From: DATKMK01 sp035541895
Lineage (GTDB): Bacteria > Desulfobacterota > Binatia > HRBIN30 > JACQVA1
Assembly: GCA_035541895.1 (NCBI GenBank)
Contig: DATKMK010000053.1
Span: 18,416-82,415 of the forward strand
Direction of reading: 5' to 3'
DNA: 64,000 bases
Below are positions 45,567 through 53,075 of this stretch, one piece after another (the first letter of the stretch is position 1; every line of letters begins with the position of its first letter). Made by a program: the position numbers and the translations under genes. The notes below the pieces were generated by a model. The model was not told where the DNA came from and did no database searches. It saw only the letters and a program-made list of their open reading frames with translations.

Positions 45567-45700
45567 GCGGCGATCCCCTACGTTCACGTCCGACGATTCG
45601 CGAGAAAGTTTATTCATTCGAGGAGGACGTGTCCAGCCGAAATCTCCGCAAGGGAACTTCTGACACGACCGCCGCGTCTGTAGGGCAAGGAGTACTCGAA

Positions 45701-46426
45701 ATGCCACGTACGCGGAACACCACGCCACCTGCCCCACACGTGCTCGCGCCGGTTGGTGTGCGAACTGGGCTGGCACTCTTTGCCCTGGCAATCACCACGG
45801 GCTGTGCGCCCCGGATGCACACCATTCCGGTCGAGCGCGGCGTCGACTTCGCCGCCCATGCTGACCACAACGGGTTGGTGATCGACACAATGCCGGGCGC
45901 GTCGCCGGCGATCCTCGTTCCCGCCGGCTGGTCGTCCGGACCTCACGGTCCGCGGTTCCTGCTGAAGGCCCACGACCAGACAATTGCGGCGTTGTGGTTC
46001 CCGCGGGCCGGCAAGATGGTCGTCCGACAGAGTGCCGACCCGACGTCGGCACTCATCGGCGAGGTCGATGCGACCTGGAACCGCGGTGCGATCCAACTCG
46101 CGTTCAAGCCCGCGGACGGATCTGTCTACCAGACCGCCGAGTTCGACCGCATCGACGGGCGAGTCGTCACCGCGGCGCTGAGCTCCAACGTTCAAACCAA
46201 TCTCGATGTGCGTGGCGTGTATCGTGCCGACGTACATAACGCGAGCGGCGCGCCCGTGGGTTGGCTCCGCGTGCAGATCAGCCCATATCAAGCTGCGAGC
46301 CGGATCTACGACGGCGATGTGCCACCGCCGCTCAATGGCCCGCTGGCGACCGCCGCCGTTGCGATGATCGATGCCGACGTCGATTACATCGAAGATCACG
46401 CATCCAACGTGTACCTCGGCAATTAG
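45701..46426 (+). CDS. Hypothetical lipoprotein
   Basis: The 241-residue protein has a lipoprotein-like signal (GVRTGLALFALAITTGC, Cys at ~35). A mature part of mixed beta structure follows, with no recognised domain. Phrases such as GLVIDTMPGASPAILVPAGW and RGVYRADVHNASGAPVGWLR suggest beta sandwich repeats. The ATG at 45701 has AAGGAG nine bases upstream and is chosen over a GTG at 45629. It is divergent from the small membrane gene and sigma operon. Function unknown. Confidence 0.6.
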   Translation: MPRTRNTTPPAPHVLAPVGVRTGLALFALAITTGCAPRMHTIPVERGVDFAAHADHNGLVIDTMPGASPAILVPAGWSSGPHGPRFLLKAHDQTIAALWFPRAGKMVVRQSADPTSALIGEVDATWNRGAIQLAFKPADGSVYQTAEFDRIDGRVVTAALSSNVQTNLDVRGVYRADVHNASGAPVGWLRVQISPYQAASRIYDGDVPPPLNGPLATAAVAMIDADVDYIEDHASNVYLGN

Positions 46427-46436
46427 CGTTGATGTG

Positions 46437-46480
46437 AAAAAAACTTCACCACAGAGCCGCGAAGACACGGAGAAGACAAG
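46437..46480. repeat. Dispersed-repeat-like element (TTCACCACAGAG type)
   Basis: An A-run followed by TTCACCACAGAG, then CGCGAAGACACGG and AGAAGACAAGG. The purine-rich stretch with spaced CAC/GAG units is a form I recognise from dispersed intergenic repeats in environmental bacterial genomes. Only one copy is in the window. It abuts the RHS remnant, supplying that frame's meaningless C-terminus. Confidence 0.5.
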
Positions 46481-46494
46481 GAACTCGGAAGCTC

Positions 46495-46860
46495 GCAGGG
46501 GTCGTAGAACCGCGCGCCGGCGTCTTCGAGGTTCGAGATCGGCTCGGTGTCGTATTCCGTGAACTCGCGGCAGAGCCCGTCGGGGGTGCAGCCACCGTTG
46601 GTGAGGCTGTTGCCGTTCGCGTCGTAGTGCCCCCGCACGGCTCCATACGGCGAGTAGCGAACGTGTTCGAAGGTACCAAGCAACGTGCTGATCACTTCCG
46701 CCGAGCCCAGATGGTTGAGGTGATAGAACTTGAGGCCCAACGTCGCGAGGGCTCCGGCGGTCACTGCGCCGATCCCGCCGCCGATCGCTCCCGCCTTCAG
46801 CGCCTCGCCGGCGCCATTTGACGCGGCCGTGATCGCGTTCAACGCAAAGACGATCAATGC
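46495..46860 (-). pseudogene. RHS-repeat core fragment, rearranged
   Basis: The minus frame contains RHS core landmarks in order: FYHLNHLGSAEVIS, FEHVRYSPYGAVRGHYD, REFTEYDTEPISNLEDAGAR and FYDP. These normally sit near the C-terminus of large RHS/YD-repeat proteins. Ahead of them is a Gly/Ala-rich piece (ALKAGAIGGGIGAVTAGALA) of the type that in intact proteins follows the core, so the pieces are out of order. There is no long N-terminal repeat region or start. It is a remnant of an RHS element disrupted by rearrangement. Confidence 0.65.
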
Positions 46861-46994
46861 TGACTGATCTGGGCGGGCAACCAGGTCCACTGTGTGTCGT
46901 CGATCTGAGTTTGGACGACACGTGGAGGGATATTCTCGTAGCGCCGCAGCTTGAACCTTCCGTGACGGTCCGCGGTCATCCAGAGCGCGGTCAT
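46854..46994 (-). CDS. Possible 46-residue small gene coupled to the upstream barrel protein
   Basis: The frame from ATG 46994 encodes a Trp/Arg-rich peptide (MTALWMTADRHGRFKLRRYE ... WTWLPAQISQH). The upstream gene's stop codon is part of TAAGGAA directly before this ATG, which could allow termination-reinitiation, though the spacing is very tight. No homology is recognised and its end overlaps the RHS remnant in another frame. It may be chance. Confidence 0.25.
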   Translation of the reverse strand: MTALWMTADRHGRFKLRRYENIPPRVVQTQIDDTQWTWLPAQISQH

Positions 46995-46998
46995 TTCC

Positions 46999-47673
46999 TT
47001 ACGGATGAAAGAAACAGTGCGTTGACGGCACCAGCCACATGGTCTCGAACTCCTGACGCAAGGGGCCGATGCGAGCGGTCCAGTCGCGCGTCGCGGGATC
47101 ATTGCGGCGGGTCGCGTACCACCGGCACAAAGCTTGGAAATCCGGGGCGGCCCACAAGACCAACGCTTCGTCACTGCGCATCGGCACCGAGTAGGCTCCC
47201 ATCAACGCAAAGCCGTGTGCGCGCAAGAGCGGGCGCAGCAACTCGCCGACAGCGGCGAGGTACTCTTCGCACTTACCCGGCAACAAGCGCACGATGCTGT
47301 GCACGCACACCCACGCCTTCAATCCGCTGCCGCGCAGTTGCTCGCGCGTCGGCGAGAAGATGGTCGGTTCGAGTATGCGATCGAAGCCGCCGCTGCGCCA
47401 CTGCGTCGCCTTGCTCCACCACGGTGCGAGATGCGGATCCTTCTTCTCAGGAAGAAATTGCCGCTCCAACCCCGCGGCCCAATGAGCCCAATCATCCATC
47501 TCCCACAGGTTGACCACCCGCGGCCAACGATTGGTGCTGCCGATCACTTTCCAGGTGCCGACCAGGCGCGAGATGCCGTCGCGCTCTGAATGCTGCGCGC
47601 GCTCGCCGACCGTGTCGAGATACGCTTGCTGGCCGTCGCCGATGATGTCGATGATCTCGTGAAGATAGAGCAT
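46999..47673 (-). CDS. Two-repeat dimeric alpha/beta-barrel (NIPSNAP-like) protein
   Basis: The 224-residue protein looks like two ~100-residue ferredoxin-like halves: MLYLHEIIDIIGDGQQAYLD, then RVVNLWEMDDWAHWAAGLER, and later VCVHSIVRLLPGKCEEYLAA, then DEALVLWAAPDFQALCRWY. The pattern of a first strand, a helix with DxxxxY, and a final LWxxxDW strand-helix suits NIPSNAP/ABM-type barrels. The function is unknown; many relatives accompany degradation enzymes. It starts 36 bp downstream of the epimerase stop, in the same orientation. Confidence 0.65.
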   Translation of the reverse strand: MLYLHEIIDIIGDGQQAYLDTVGERAQHSERDGISRLVGTWKVIGSTNRWPRVVNLWEMDDWAHWAAGLERQFLPEKKDPHLAPWWSKATQWRSGGFDRILEPTIFSPTREQLRGSGLKAWVCVHSIVRLLPGKCEEYLAAVGELLRPLLRAHGFALMGAYSVPMRSDEALVLWAAPDFQALCRWYATRRNDPATRDWTARIGPLRQEFETMWLVPSTHCFFHP

Positions 47674-47709
47674 GATCGATCGCGAGATAGCAGCGGCGCG
47701 ACCCGATGG

Positions 47710-48636
47710 TCAACGCGTCGCGGCTTCGAGCGCGAAAGTCTCGCGCAACCCGTCGACGTAGGGTCGATTGCGCCAACCGAGATCGCGCGTGACTCGGCGG
47801 TGATCGAACGATTGCCGAAACGGCGCCGGCAACGGCAGCCACCACCAGGGCGTCGCGCCGCCGGCTTCACGCCATGCCTCGGCGAATTCCCAGAAGGTAT
47901 GATCGTCGCCGGTGACGTTGTAGGCCTGACCGATGGCGATCGGCTTTTCGAGCGCCAACGCGACGGCCTCGGCGACATCGCCGGCGTACACCAGCGGAAG
48001 GCCGAGCCAGCTCGGCACGATCGACGCCGGCCAACTCAGCAACCACTTGACCACGCCCGTGAAGTTGGGATCGAACGCGCCATAGATCCCGCACGGGCGC
48101 ACGGTGGTGAGGTCGAGGCCGTACTCGCGAGCGAGCTGCCACGCGAGTTGCTCGGAGAGCGCCTTGGAGAGCGCATACGCGTTGATCGGGTTCGGTCGAT
48201 CCCTCGCCGAGAGCTGTGGGGTGTCTTCATCGATCGTTCCGCTTCGGGTGCGGTACACCGCGACCGAGGAGACCTGCACGACGCGTTTGATCTGCGCGTC
48301 GCGCACCGCGTCGAGCACATTGCGCGTGCCTTGGATGTTGGTGCGCTGATGCTCCTCCCAATTGCGCCGGTTGAGGGTGGCGAGCTTGCGAATGGAGAAC
48401 AGCGCGGCGTTCGACACCACGGCGTCCGCGCCGGCGAACCCGTTCGCCAGCGCCGCGCAGTCGGTCAAATCCGCTCGCCGCAGTTCCACACCGCGCTCAC
48501 GCAACTCGGGCACGCGATCGGGATTGCGCACCACGCCAATGACGTGCGCGCCGCGTGCTTGCAGCGCGTCGACGATGTAGCGGCCGAGAAACCCGGTCGC
48601 ACCGGTCACCGCGATTCGCTTGTCTTTGAGTCTCAT
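47710..48636 (-). CDS. NAD-dependent epimerase/dehydratase (extended SDR)
   Basis: The 308-residue Rossmann protein has VTGATGFLGRYIVDAL at the N-terminus, VVSNAALFS, VVQVSSVAVYRTRSG and the catalytic YALSK (Y-x3-K). It then has LDLTTVRPCGIYG. This is the extended short-chain dehydrogenase layout of nucleotide-sugar epimerases and 3-beta-HSD-like enzymes. The substrate is unknown. The ATG overlaps the amidase stop (TGATG), so it is translationally coupled with the amidase. Confidence 0.88.
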   Translation of the reverse strand: MRLKDKRIAVTGATGFLGRYIVDALQARGAHVIGVVRNPDRVPELRERGVELRRADLTDCAALANGFAGADAVVSNAALFSIRKLATLNRRNWEEHQRTNIQGTRNVLDAVRDAQIKRVVQVSSVAVYRTRSGTIDEDTPQLSARDRPNPINAYALSKALSEQLAWQLAREYGLDLTTVRPCGIYGAFDPNFTGVVKWLLSWPASIVPSWLGLPLVYAGDVAEAVALALEKPIAIGQAYNVTGDDHTFWEFAEAWREAGGATPWWWLPLPAPFRQSFDHRRVTRDLGWRNRPYVDGLRETFALEAATR

Positions 48637-50090
48637 CAGTAACCTGGGGGCGCCTCGAAGCCGCCGACTACGTCGGCCAGCCGGCGGGCGAAGTCGATCG
48701 GCGTGCGGTCTTCCAAGTAAGGCCCGACGATCTGGATGCCGACCGGCAAGCCGGAGGGCGTGCGTCCCATCGGTGCTACCGTCGCCGGCAGCAGCGCCAT
48801 GCCGACCAGTCCCGCCCATACGAGTTGATCCCAGTACGAGCGCTCCTGGCCGTTGACGCGGATGGTGCGGGCGTTTTGGTCCGGGTTGTGATCGTGCGCG
48901 ATCGCGGCCGTTGGCGCGATCGGGCAGAGCAGCACGTCGTAGTCGCGGAACAGCGCCGCCCAGGCGGCGCGATAGCGCTCGCGCGCTTCGTGCGCCCGCA
49001 ACCACTCGCGATGACGTATGGTGCTGAAGTGGGCGAGTCGCGCGAGGCGACTATCATCGGACGACGTGGTGGCGGCCAACCCCACGAGTCGCTCGAATTG
49101 CTTCTCCGGCAAGCCGGCGGTCGTCACCGGATAGACCAGGCGCAAATAGTCGCGATCCGCGTCGGCCAGCGTGAAGCCCGGCCGAGCCTGCTCATCGACT
49201 CGCACGCCGGCCTTGCGCAAGGCGGCAACGCCGGCGTGGAAGCGATCGAGCACCGCGGCATCGACCGGGCACGCGGGATCGTCGAGCCACGCAGCGACAC
49301 GATACTCACGCAGCGACGCGCGACGCGGCGGCGGTAGCTCGAGGCGCCAGGCAATCGCGCGTTGATCGTCCGGCCCGGCGAGCACCGACAGTGCGAGGTC
49401 GAGGTCATCGGCGCGGCGCGCGAGCGGGCCGAGGACGCCGATGTCGGCCTCCGACAGCAATCCTGGAGGTGGCGGGATGTGGCCTCGCTGGGGGATGATC
49501 GCATGAGTGGGTTTGTGGCCGTAGACGCCGCAGTAGTGCGCGGGGTTGCGGATCGAGCCGCCAATGTCGCTGCCGAGTTCGAGTCCGCACAATCCCGCCG
49601 CCAACGCTGCGGCGGCTCCCCCGGACGACCCACCGGGCGAGCGACTCAGGTCCCACGGGTTGTTGGTCGTGCCGAAGATCGGATTGTAGGTCTGCACGTC
49701 CATCGCCATCGTCGGGAGATTGGTTTTGCCGAAGATGACCGCACCGGCAGCACGCAGACGGCTCACCGCGGGCGCGTCGGCGGCGGGGACGTGAGCGGCG
49801 AACGCTTGCGCTCCCGAGGTGGTGCGCAGGCCGGCGGTCTCGATCGCGTCTTTGATCGTGATCGGCAGACCGTGCAACGGCCCCCCCAGTTCGCCGCGTG
49901 CGAGCGCCGCGTCGGCGGCGTCGGCGCATTCGCGCGCCCGATCCATGTCGAACGTCACCACTGCATTGATGCGTGGATTGAGTCGCTCCACGCGCTGCCA
50001 GTAGTGATCGAGCAGCTCGCGGCTTCCAAGTTTACCGGCGCGCAATGCGGCGGTTAGCTCGGTGGCCGATTGGAAGGCGATGTCTGACAT
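48636..50090 (-). CDS. Amidase signature family amidase
   Basis: The 484-residue enzyme has the complete Ser-cisSer-Lys machinery. LHGLPITIKDAIETAG supplies the lysine, and SRSPGGSSGGAAAALAAGLC with GSDIGGSIRNPAHYCGVYG supplies the two serines. KPTHAIIPQRGHIPP and GPLARRADDLDLAL follow, typical of the family. It hydrolyses amides; substrates vary widely and GatA function is unlikely without gatB/C nearby. It starts three bases after the lipoprotein gene stop, within a coupled run. Confidence 0.92.
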   Translation of the reverse strand: MSDIAFQSATELTAALRAGKLGSRELLDHYWQRVERLNPRINAVVTFDMDRARECADAADAALARGELGGPLHGLPITIKDAIETAGLRTTSGAQAFAAHVPAADAPAVSRLRAAGAVIFGKTNLPTMAMDVQTYNPIFGTTNNPWDLSRSPGGSSGGAAAALAAGLCGLELGSDIGGSIRNPAHYCGVYGHKPTHAIIPQRGHIPPPPGLLSEADIGVLGPLARRADDLDLALSVLAGPDDQRAIAWRLELPPPRRASLREYRVAAWLDDPACPVDAAVLDRFHAGVAALRKAGVRVDEQARPGFTLADADRDYLRLVYPVTTAGLPEKQFERLVGLAATTSSDDSRLARLAHFSTIRHREWLRAHEARERYRAAWAALFRDYDVLLCPIAPTAAIAHDHNPDQNARTIRVNGQERSYWDQLVWAGLVGMALLPATVAPMGRTPSGLPVGIQIVGPYLEDRTPIDFARRLADVVGGFEAPPGY

Positions 50091-50093
50091 CGG

Positions 50094-51725
50094 TTATTCT
50101 CCACGATGGTTCGGTGCGAGTTCTTCCAACCGTTCTCCTATCACGCGCAGGAGATAAAGTTCACGCTCGACGCCGGACGGGGTGACCCGCAGCATGCCCG
50201 TCGCGCCGGTGACCGGTCCGAGGTTGTGAAGGGTGTCTAGCATCCCTGCGCGCGAGGTCGCGCCGCGCTGCATCGCCGCGGACGCCAGTGCGGCTGCATC
50301 ATAGGCTTGCGCGGCAAAAATATCGGGCGCCTCACCGTACTTGTTGCGGAAAGCGTCGACGAAGGCGCGTGTCGCCGGGCGGGTGCTATCGGGGAAGAAG
50401 CCGGCGACCACGATCGCGCCGTCGAGGGCGCCGCCGGCGCCGGCGAGCGTCGTCGGATCGTTCCAGTCGTTCGGACCGAGGAGGCCGACCTGCGGCAACG
50501 CGCGGCGAAGCGCGCCGCCGATCGCCACCGCGGCCGAGGCGCTGTCGGGAAGGAACACGGCATCGAGCGTGCCCCCGCCTTGTTCACGCGCGCGCGCGAC
50601 CTGCGTCGCGACGTCGCGTGTGTGCGGATCGTATGATTCCGTCCAGGTGACGCGGCCGCCGCGACGTTCGACGGCGGTACGAAACTCCACGGCAAAGTCA
50701 CGGCCGTACTTATCGTCGGGCGCCAAGACGCCGAAGCGGTGCCATTTCCGTTGCTGCGCATCCGCGGCGAGCGCGGCGACTTGCTGCGCGCGCGTCATCA
50801 CCGGCTGCAGGACGAACCGGCTCGCGAGACCTTCGCGCTGTGCCAGCAGCAGCAGCGGGACTCCCGTCGATTCCGCCAGCGGCGCGACCGCCTCCGCTTC
50901 GTGACTGCGGAGCGGACCGATGACGGCGACGATCTCCGCGCGCTCGGCCACGTCGGCAAACGCGGCGCGCGCCGTCTCCGGCGATCCGTGCGTGTCCTTG
51001 ACGACGACGCGCTCGAAGTCGCTGCCGAGTGCAAGCTGAATCCCCTCCACGGCGTGTTCGCCAAATGCGCGATATGGTCCGGTCAGCGGCAGCAACGCCG
51101 CAACGCGTGCCGGCGAATTGGGAGCGGGCGTGACACTCGTTCCGGGAGTCTGATCCTGCGTCGCCGAAGCCGTGCCGGGATGGTGATCGGACGCCGGTAC
51201 GGCGGGATGCTCGATCCAGTTCCGCACCAACGGATCGCCGACGACTTCGAGCGCGCGATCGCGCTCGGGTGCGCTCAGCGCGGCGGTCGTGCGATCGATG
51301 CGACCGCGCAACGTCGCGCGGTCCTTCTGATCGGTTGCCCGCCACGCCTCGGCCCAGGCGGCAAGCGCGCTCACTCGGTTGCCGAGCGCGAGTTCCGCGT
51401 CACCGCGCAACGTCGCCACTTCCGCCCAGCGATCGTGCGGAAAGCGATTCGACAATTCATCCAGCGTCGTCAGACACGGACGGTACTCCTGCAGTCGATA
51501 TTGGCTGAGCGCGAGCTTGAACCATGCGCGCGGCACGTAGGTCTCGTCGCCGGGAGAGTTGAGGAAGCTTCGATAGCCGTCGATCGCACCGGCATACTCA
51601 CCGCGATCGAAGGCGCGCTCCGCTTGAGTGAAGGCGGCCGCGGGCGGCGCCGGGGGATTCGCTTCAGGCGCACACGAGACACACAATGCGGCAACGAGAA
51701 TGACGACCGCCTTCGTCGGCGGCAT
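50094..51725 (-). CDS. Lipoprotein with TPRs and periplasmic-binding domain (LpoA/PBP-activator or LivJ-like)
   Basis: The 543-residue protein has a lipoprotein signal (AVVILVAALCVSC, lipobox Cys at ~19). A TPR-like helical region follows (FTQAERAFDRGEYAGAIDGY, LALSQYRLQEYRPCLTTLDE; ~33-170). A Pro-rich linker leads to a type I periplasmic-binding fold from ~205 (RVAALLPLTGPYRAFGEHAV, VVAVIGPLRSHEAEAVAPLA, VLAPDDKYGRDFAVEF). This TPR plus PBP layout is shared with LpoA-type activators of peptidoglycan synthases. The ATG at 51725 begins the signal. It follows dnaJ by 65 bp and precedes the amidase by three. Confidence 0.8.
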   Translation of the reverse strand: MPPTKAVVILVAALCVSCAPEANPPAPPAAAFTQAERAFDRGEYAGAIDGYRSFLNSPGDETYVPRAWFKLALSQYRLQEYRPCLTTLDELSNRFPHDRWAEVATLRGDAELALGNRVSALAAWAEAWRATDQKDRATLRGRIDRTTAALSAPERDRALEVVGDPLVRNWIEHPAVPASDHHPGTASATQDQTPGTSVTPAPNSPARVAALLPLTGPYRAFGEHAVEGIQLALGSDFERVVVKDTHGSPETARAAFADVAERAEIVAVIGPLRSHEAEAVAPLAESTGVPLLLLAQREGLASRFVLQPVMTRAQQVAALAADAQQRKWHRFGVLAPDDKYGRDFAVEFRTAVERRGGRVTWTESYDPHTRDVATQVARAREQGGGTLDAVFLPDSASAAVAIGGALRRALPQVGLLGPNDWNDPTTLAGAGGALDGAIVVAGFFPDSTRPATRAFVDAFRNKYGEAPDIFAAQAYDAAALASAAMQRGATSRAGMLDTLHNLGPVTGATGMLRVTPSGVERELYLLRVIGERLEELAPNHRGE

Positions 51726-51790
51726 GAGCGAACGGCGTGCTCGCGACGCCCCCAGCAGCTCGGGACTCGCCAATCCCCCACGCCGCGGGA

Positions 51791-52909
51791 TCAGCCGAAC
51801 ATCTCCTTGACTTTGTCGAGGAAGCCCTTGGTCAAGGGCTGCAATTCTTCGCCGCTGATGCGAGCGAACTCCTCCAGCAGCTCACGCTGTTTGGCGTTGA
51901 GCTTGCGCGGCGTCTCGATCGTCACCCGCACCAGTTCGTCGCCGCGGCCGTAGCCACGCACATCGGGCACGCCCTTGCCCTTCAGCCGGAAGACACTTCC
52001 GGATTGCGTGCCGGCGGCTAGTTTCATCTTCATCTTGCCGTCGAGCGTGGGGACGTCGATCTCGGCGCCCAGCGCCGCTTGCGTGAAGCTGATCGGCACC
52101 TCGCAGACGATGTCATTCTCCTGGCGACTGAACAGCGGATGCTCGCCGACCGTGAGGACGACATACAGATCACCCGGGGAACCGCCGTTGCCGCCGGCCT
52201 CGCCTTCGCCGCGCAGTTTCAACCGCGAACCGCTGTCGACTCCGGCTGGGATCTTGACGCTGAGCGTCTGCGTGGTTCGGCCGACGCCGGAACCGCCGCA
52301 GCGCCGGCAAGGGTCTTTGATGACGGTACCCTGGCCGTTGCACTGGCCACAGGTCTTGGCGATGGTAAAGAAACCCTGCTGAAAGCGGACCTGGCCCGAG
52401 CCGCGGCACGCCGAACAGGTCGCGCGGGCGGCGCCGTCCTTGGTGCCTTGGCCCTTGCAGGCTTCGCACGCCACCAGGCGCGGAATGGTAATGGTTTTCT
52501 CGCCGCCGAAGGCGGCCTCTGCGAAACTGATTTCGAGATTGTAGCGCAGGTCTTCGCCGCGCCGGGAGCGCGAACGGCCTCGCCCGGAGCGTGTGCCGAA
52601 GAAGTCGCCGAACAGATCGCTGAAGATGTCTTCGAACCCGGCGGCATTGAAATCAAAGCCGCCGGCGCCCATGCCGCCTTGCTCGAAGGCCGCATGGCCG
52701 AAGCGATCGTACTGCGCGCGTCGATCGCCGTCGCTCAGGATCTGATACGCTTCGGAGGCTTCCTTGAATCGCTCTTCGGCGGCCTTGTCCCCCGGATTAC
52801 GGTCGGGGTGATACTTGAGCGCGAGTTTGCGGTACGCCTTTTTGATTTCGTCTTCGGTCGCGCTGCGGCTGACACCGAGCACCTCGTAATAGTCGCGTTT
52901 CTGCGCCAC
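51791..52909 (-). CDS. dnaJ: Chaperone DnaJ (Hsp40)
   Basis: The 372-residue type I Hsp40 has a J-domain with the HPD motif (LKYHPDRNPGDK, ~31-42), a Gly/Phe region (GGMGAGGFDFNAAGF), and four CxxCxGxG zinc repeats starting CEACKGQG, CSACRGSG, CGQCNGQG and CRRCGGSG. C-terminal beta domains follow. It stimulates DnaK ATPase and delivers substrates. The start is a GTG at 52909 preceded by AAGGTGGAG. It is separated from dnaK by a strong terminator and a repeat, so it may have its own promoter. Confidence 0.97.
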   Translation of the reverse strand: MAQKRDYYEVLGVSRSATEDEIKKAYRKLALKYHPDRNPGDKAAEERFKEASEAYQILSDGDRRAQYDRFGHAAFEQGGMGAGGFDFNAAGFEDIFSDLFGDFFGTRSGRGRSRSRRGEDLRYNLEISFAEAAFGGEKTITIPRLVACEACKGQGTKDGAARATCSACRGSGQVRFQQGFFTIAKTCGQCNGQGTVIKDPCRRCGGSGVGRTTQTLSVKIPAGVDSGSRLKLRGEGEAGGNGGSPGDLYVVLTVGEHPLFSRQENDIVCEVPISFTQAALGAEIDVPTLDGKMKMKLAAGTQSGSVFRLKGKGVPDVRGYGRGDELVRVTIETPRKLNAKQRELLEEFARISGEELQPLTKGFLDKVKEMFG

Positions 52910-52920
52910 GTCTCCACCTT

Positions 52921-53001
52921 CGCGTATCGTCTATCGCCTGCCGCTGATCCCCGACCCTGCGTTGCCTCGAACGATACGCGATAGGCGATCAGCGATACGC
53001 G
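52921..53001. repeat. Imperfect inverted repeat of TATCG units (REP-like)
   Basis: CGCGTATCG (52921-52929) pairs perfectly with CGATACGCG (52993-53001). Further inside, ATCGCCT pairs with AGGCGAT, and additional TATCG/CGATA units give alternative pairings. This forms a long hairpin in the dnaK-dnaJ gap, just upstream of the dnaJ ribosome site. It resembles intergenic REP-type elements; only this copy is in the window. Confidence 0.5.
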
Positions 53002-53025
53002 AGCCCTCAGAATACAAAAGCCCTC

Positions 53026-53049
53026 CCCGACAGTCGAGGGAGGGCTTTT
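53026..53049 (-). terminator. Strong Rho-independent terminator after dnaK
   Basis: AAAAGCCCTCCC starts at 53026, and GGGAGGGCTTTT ends at 53049 with overlapping loop bases between (CGACAGTCGA region). The stem is flanked by A4 and T4 on both sides, so it can work in either direction. It lies 26 bp past the dnaK stop and upstream of dnaJ, so most dnaK transcripts should end here. Confidence 0.85.
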
Positions 53050-53075
53050 GCTTCCGTACCGTTGAATCGATCGCG

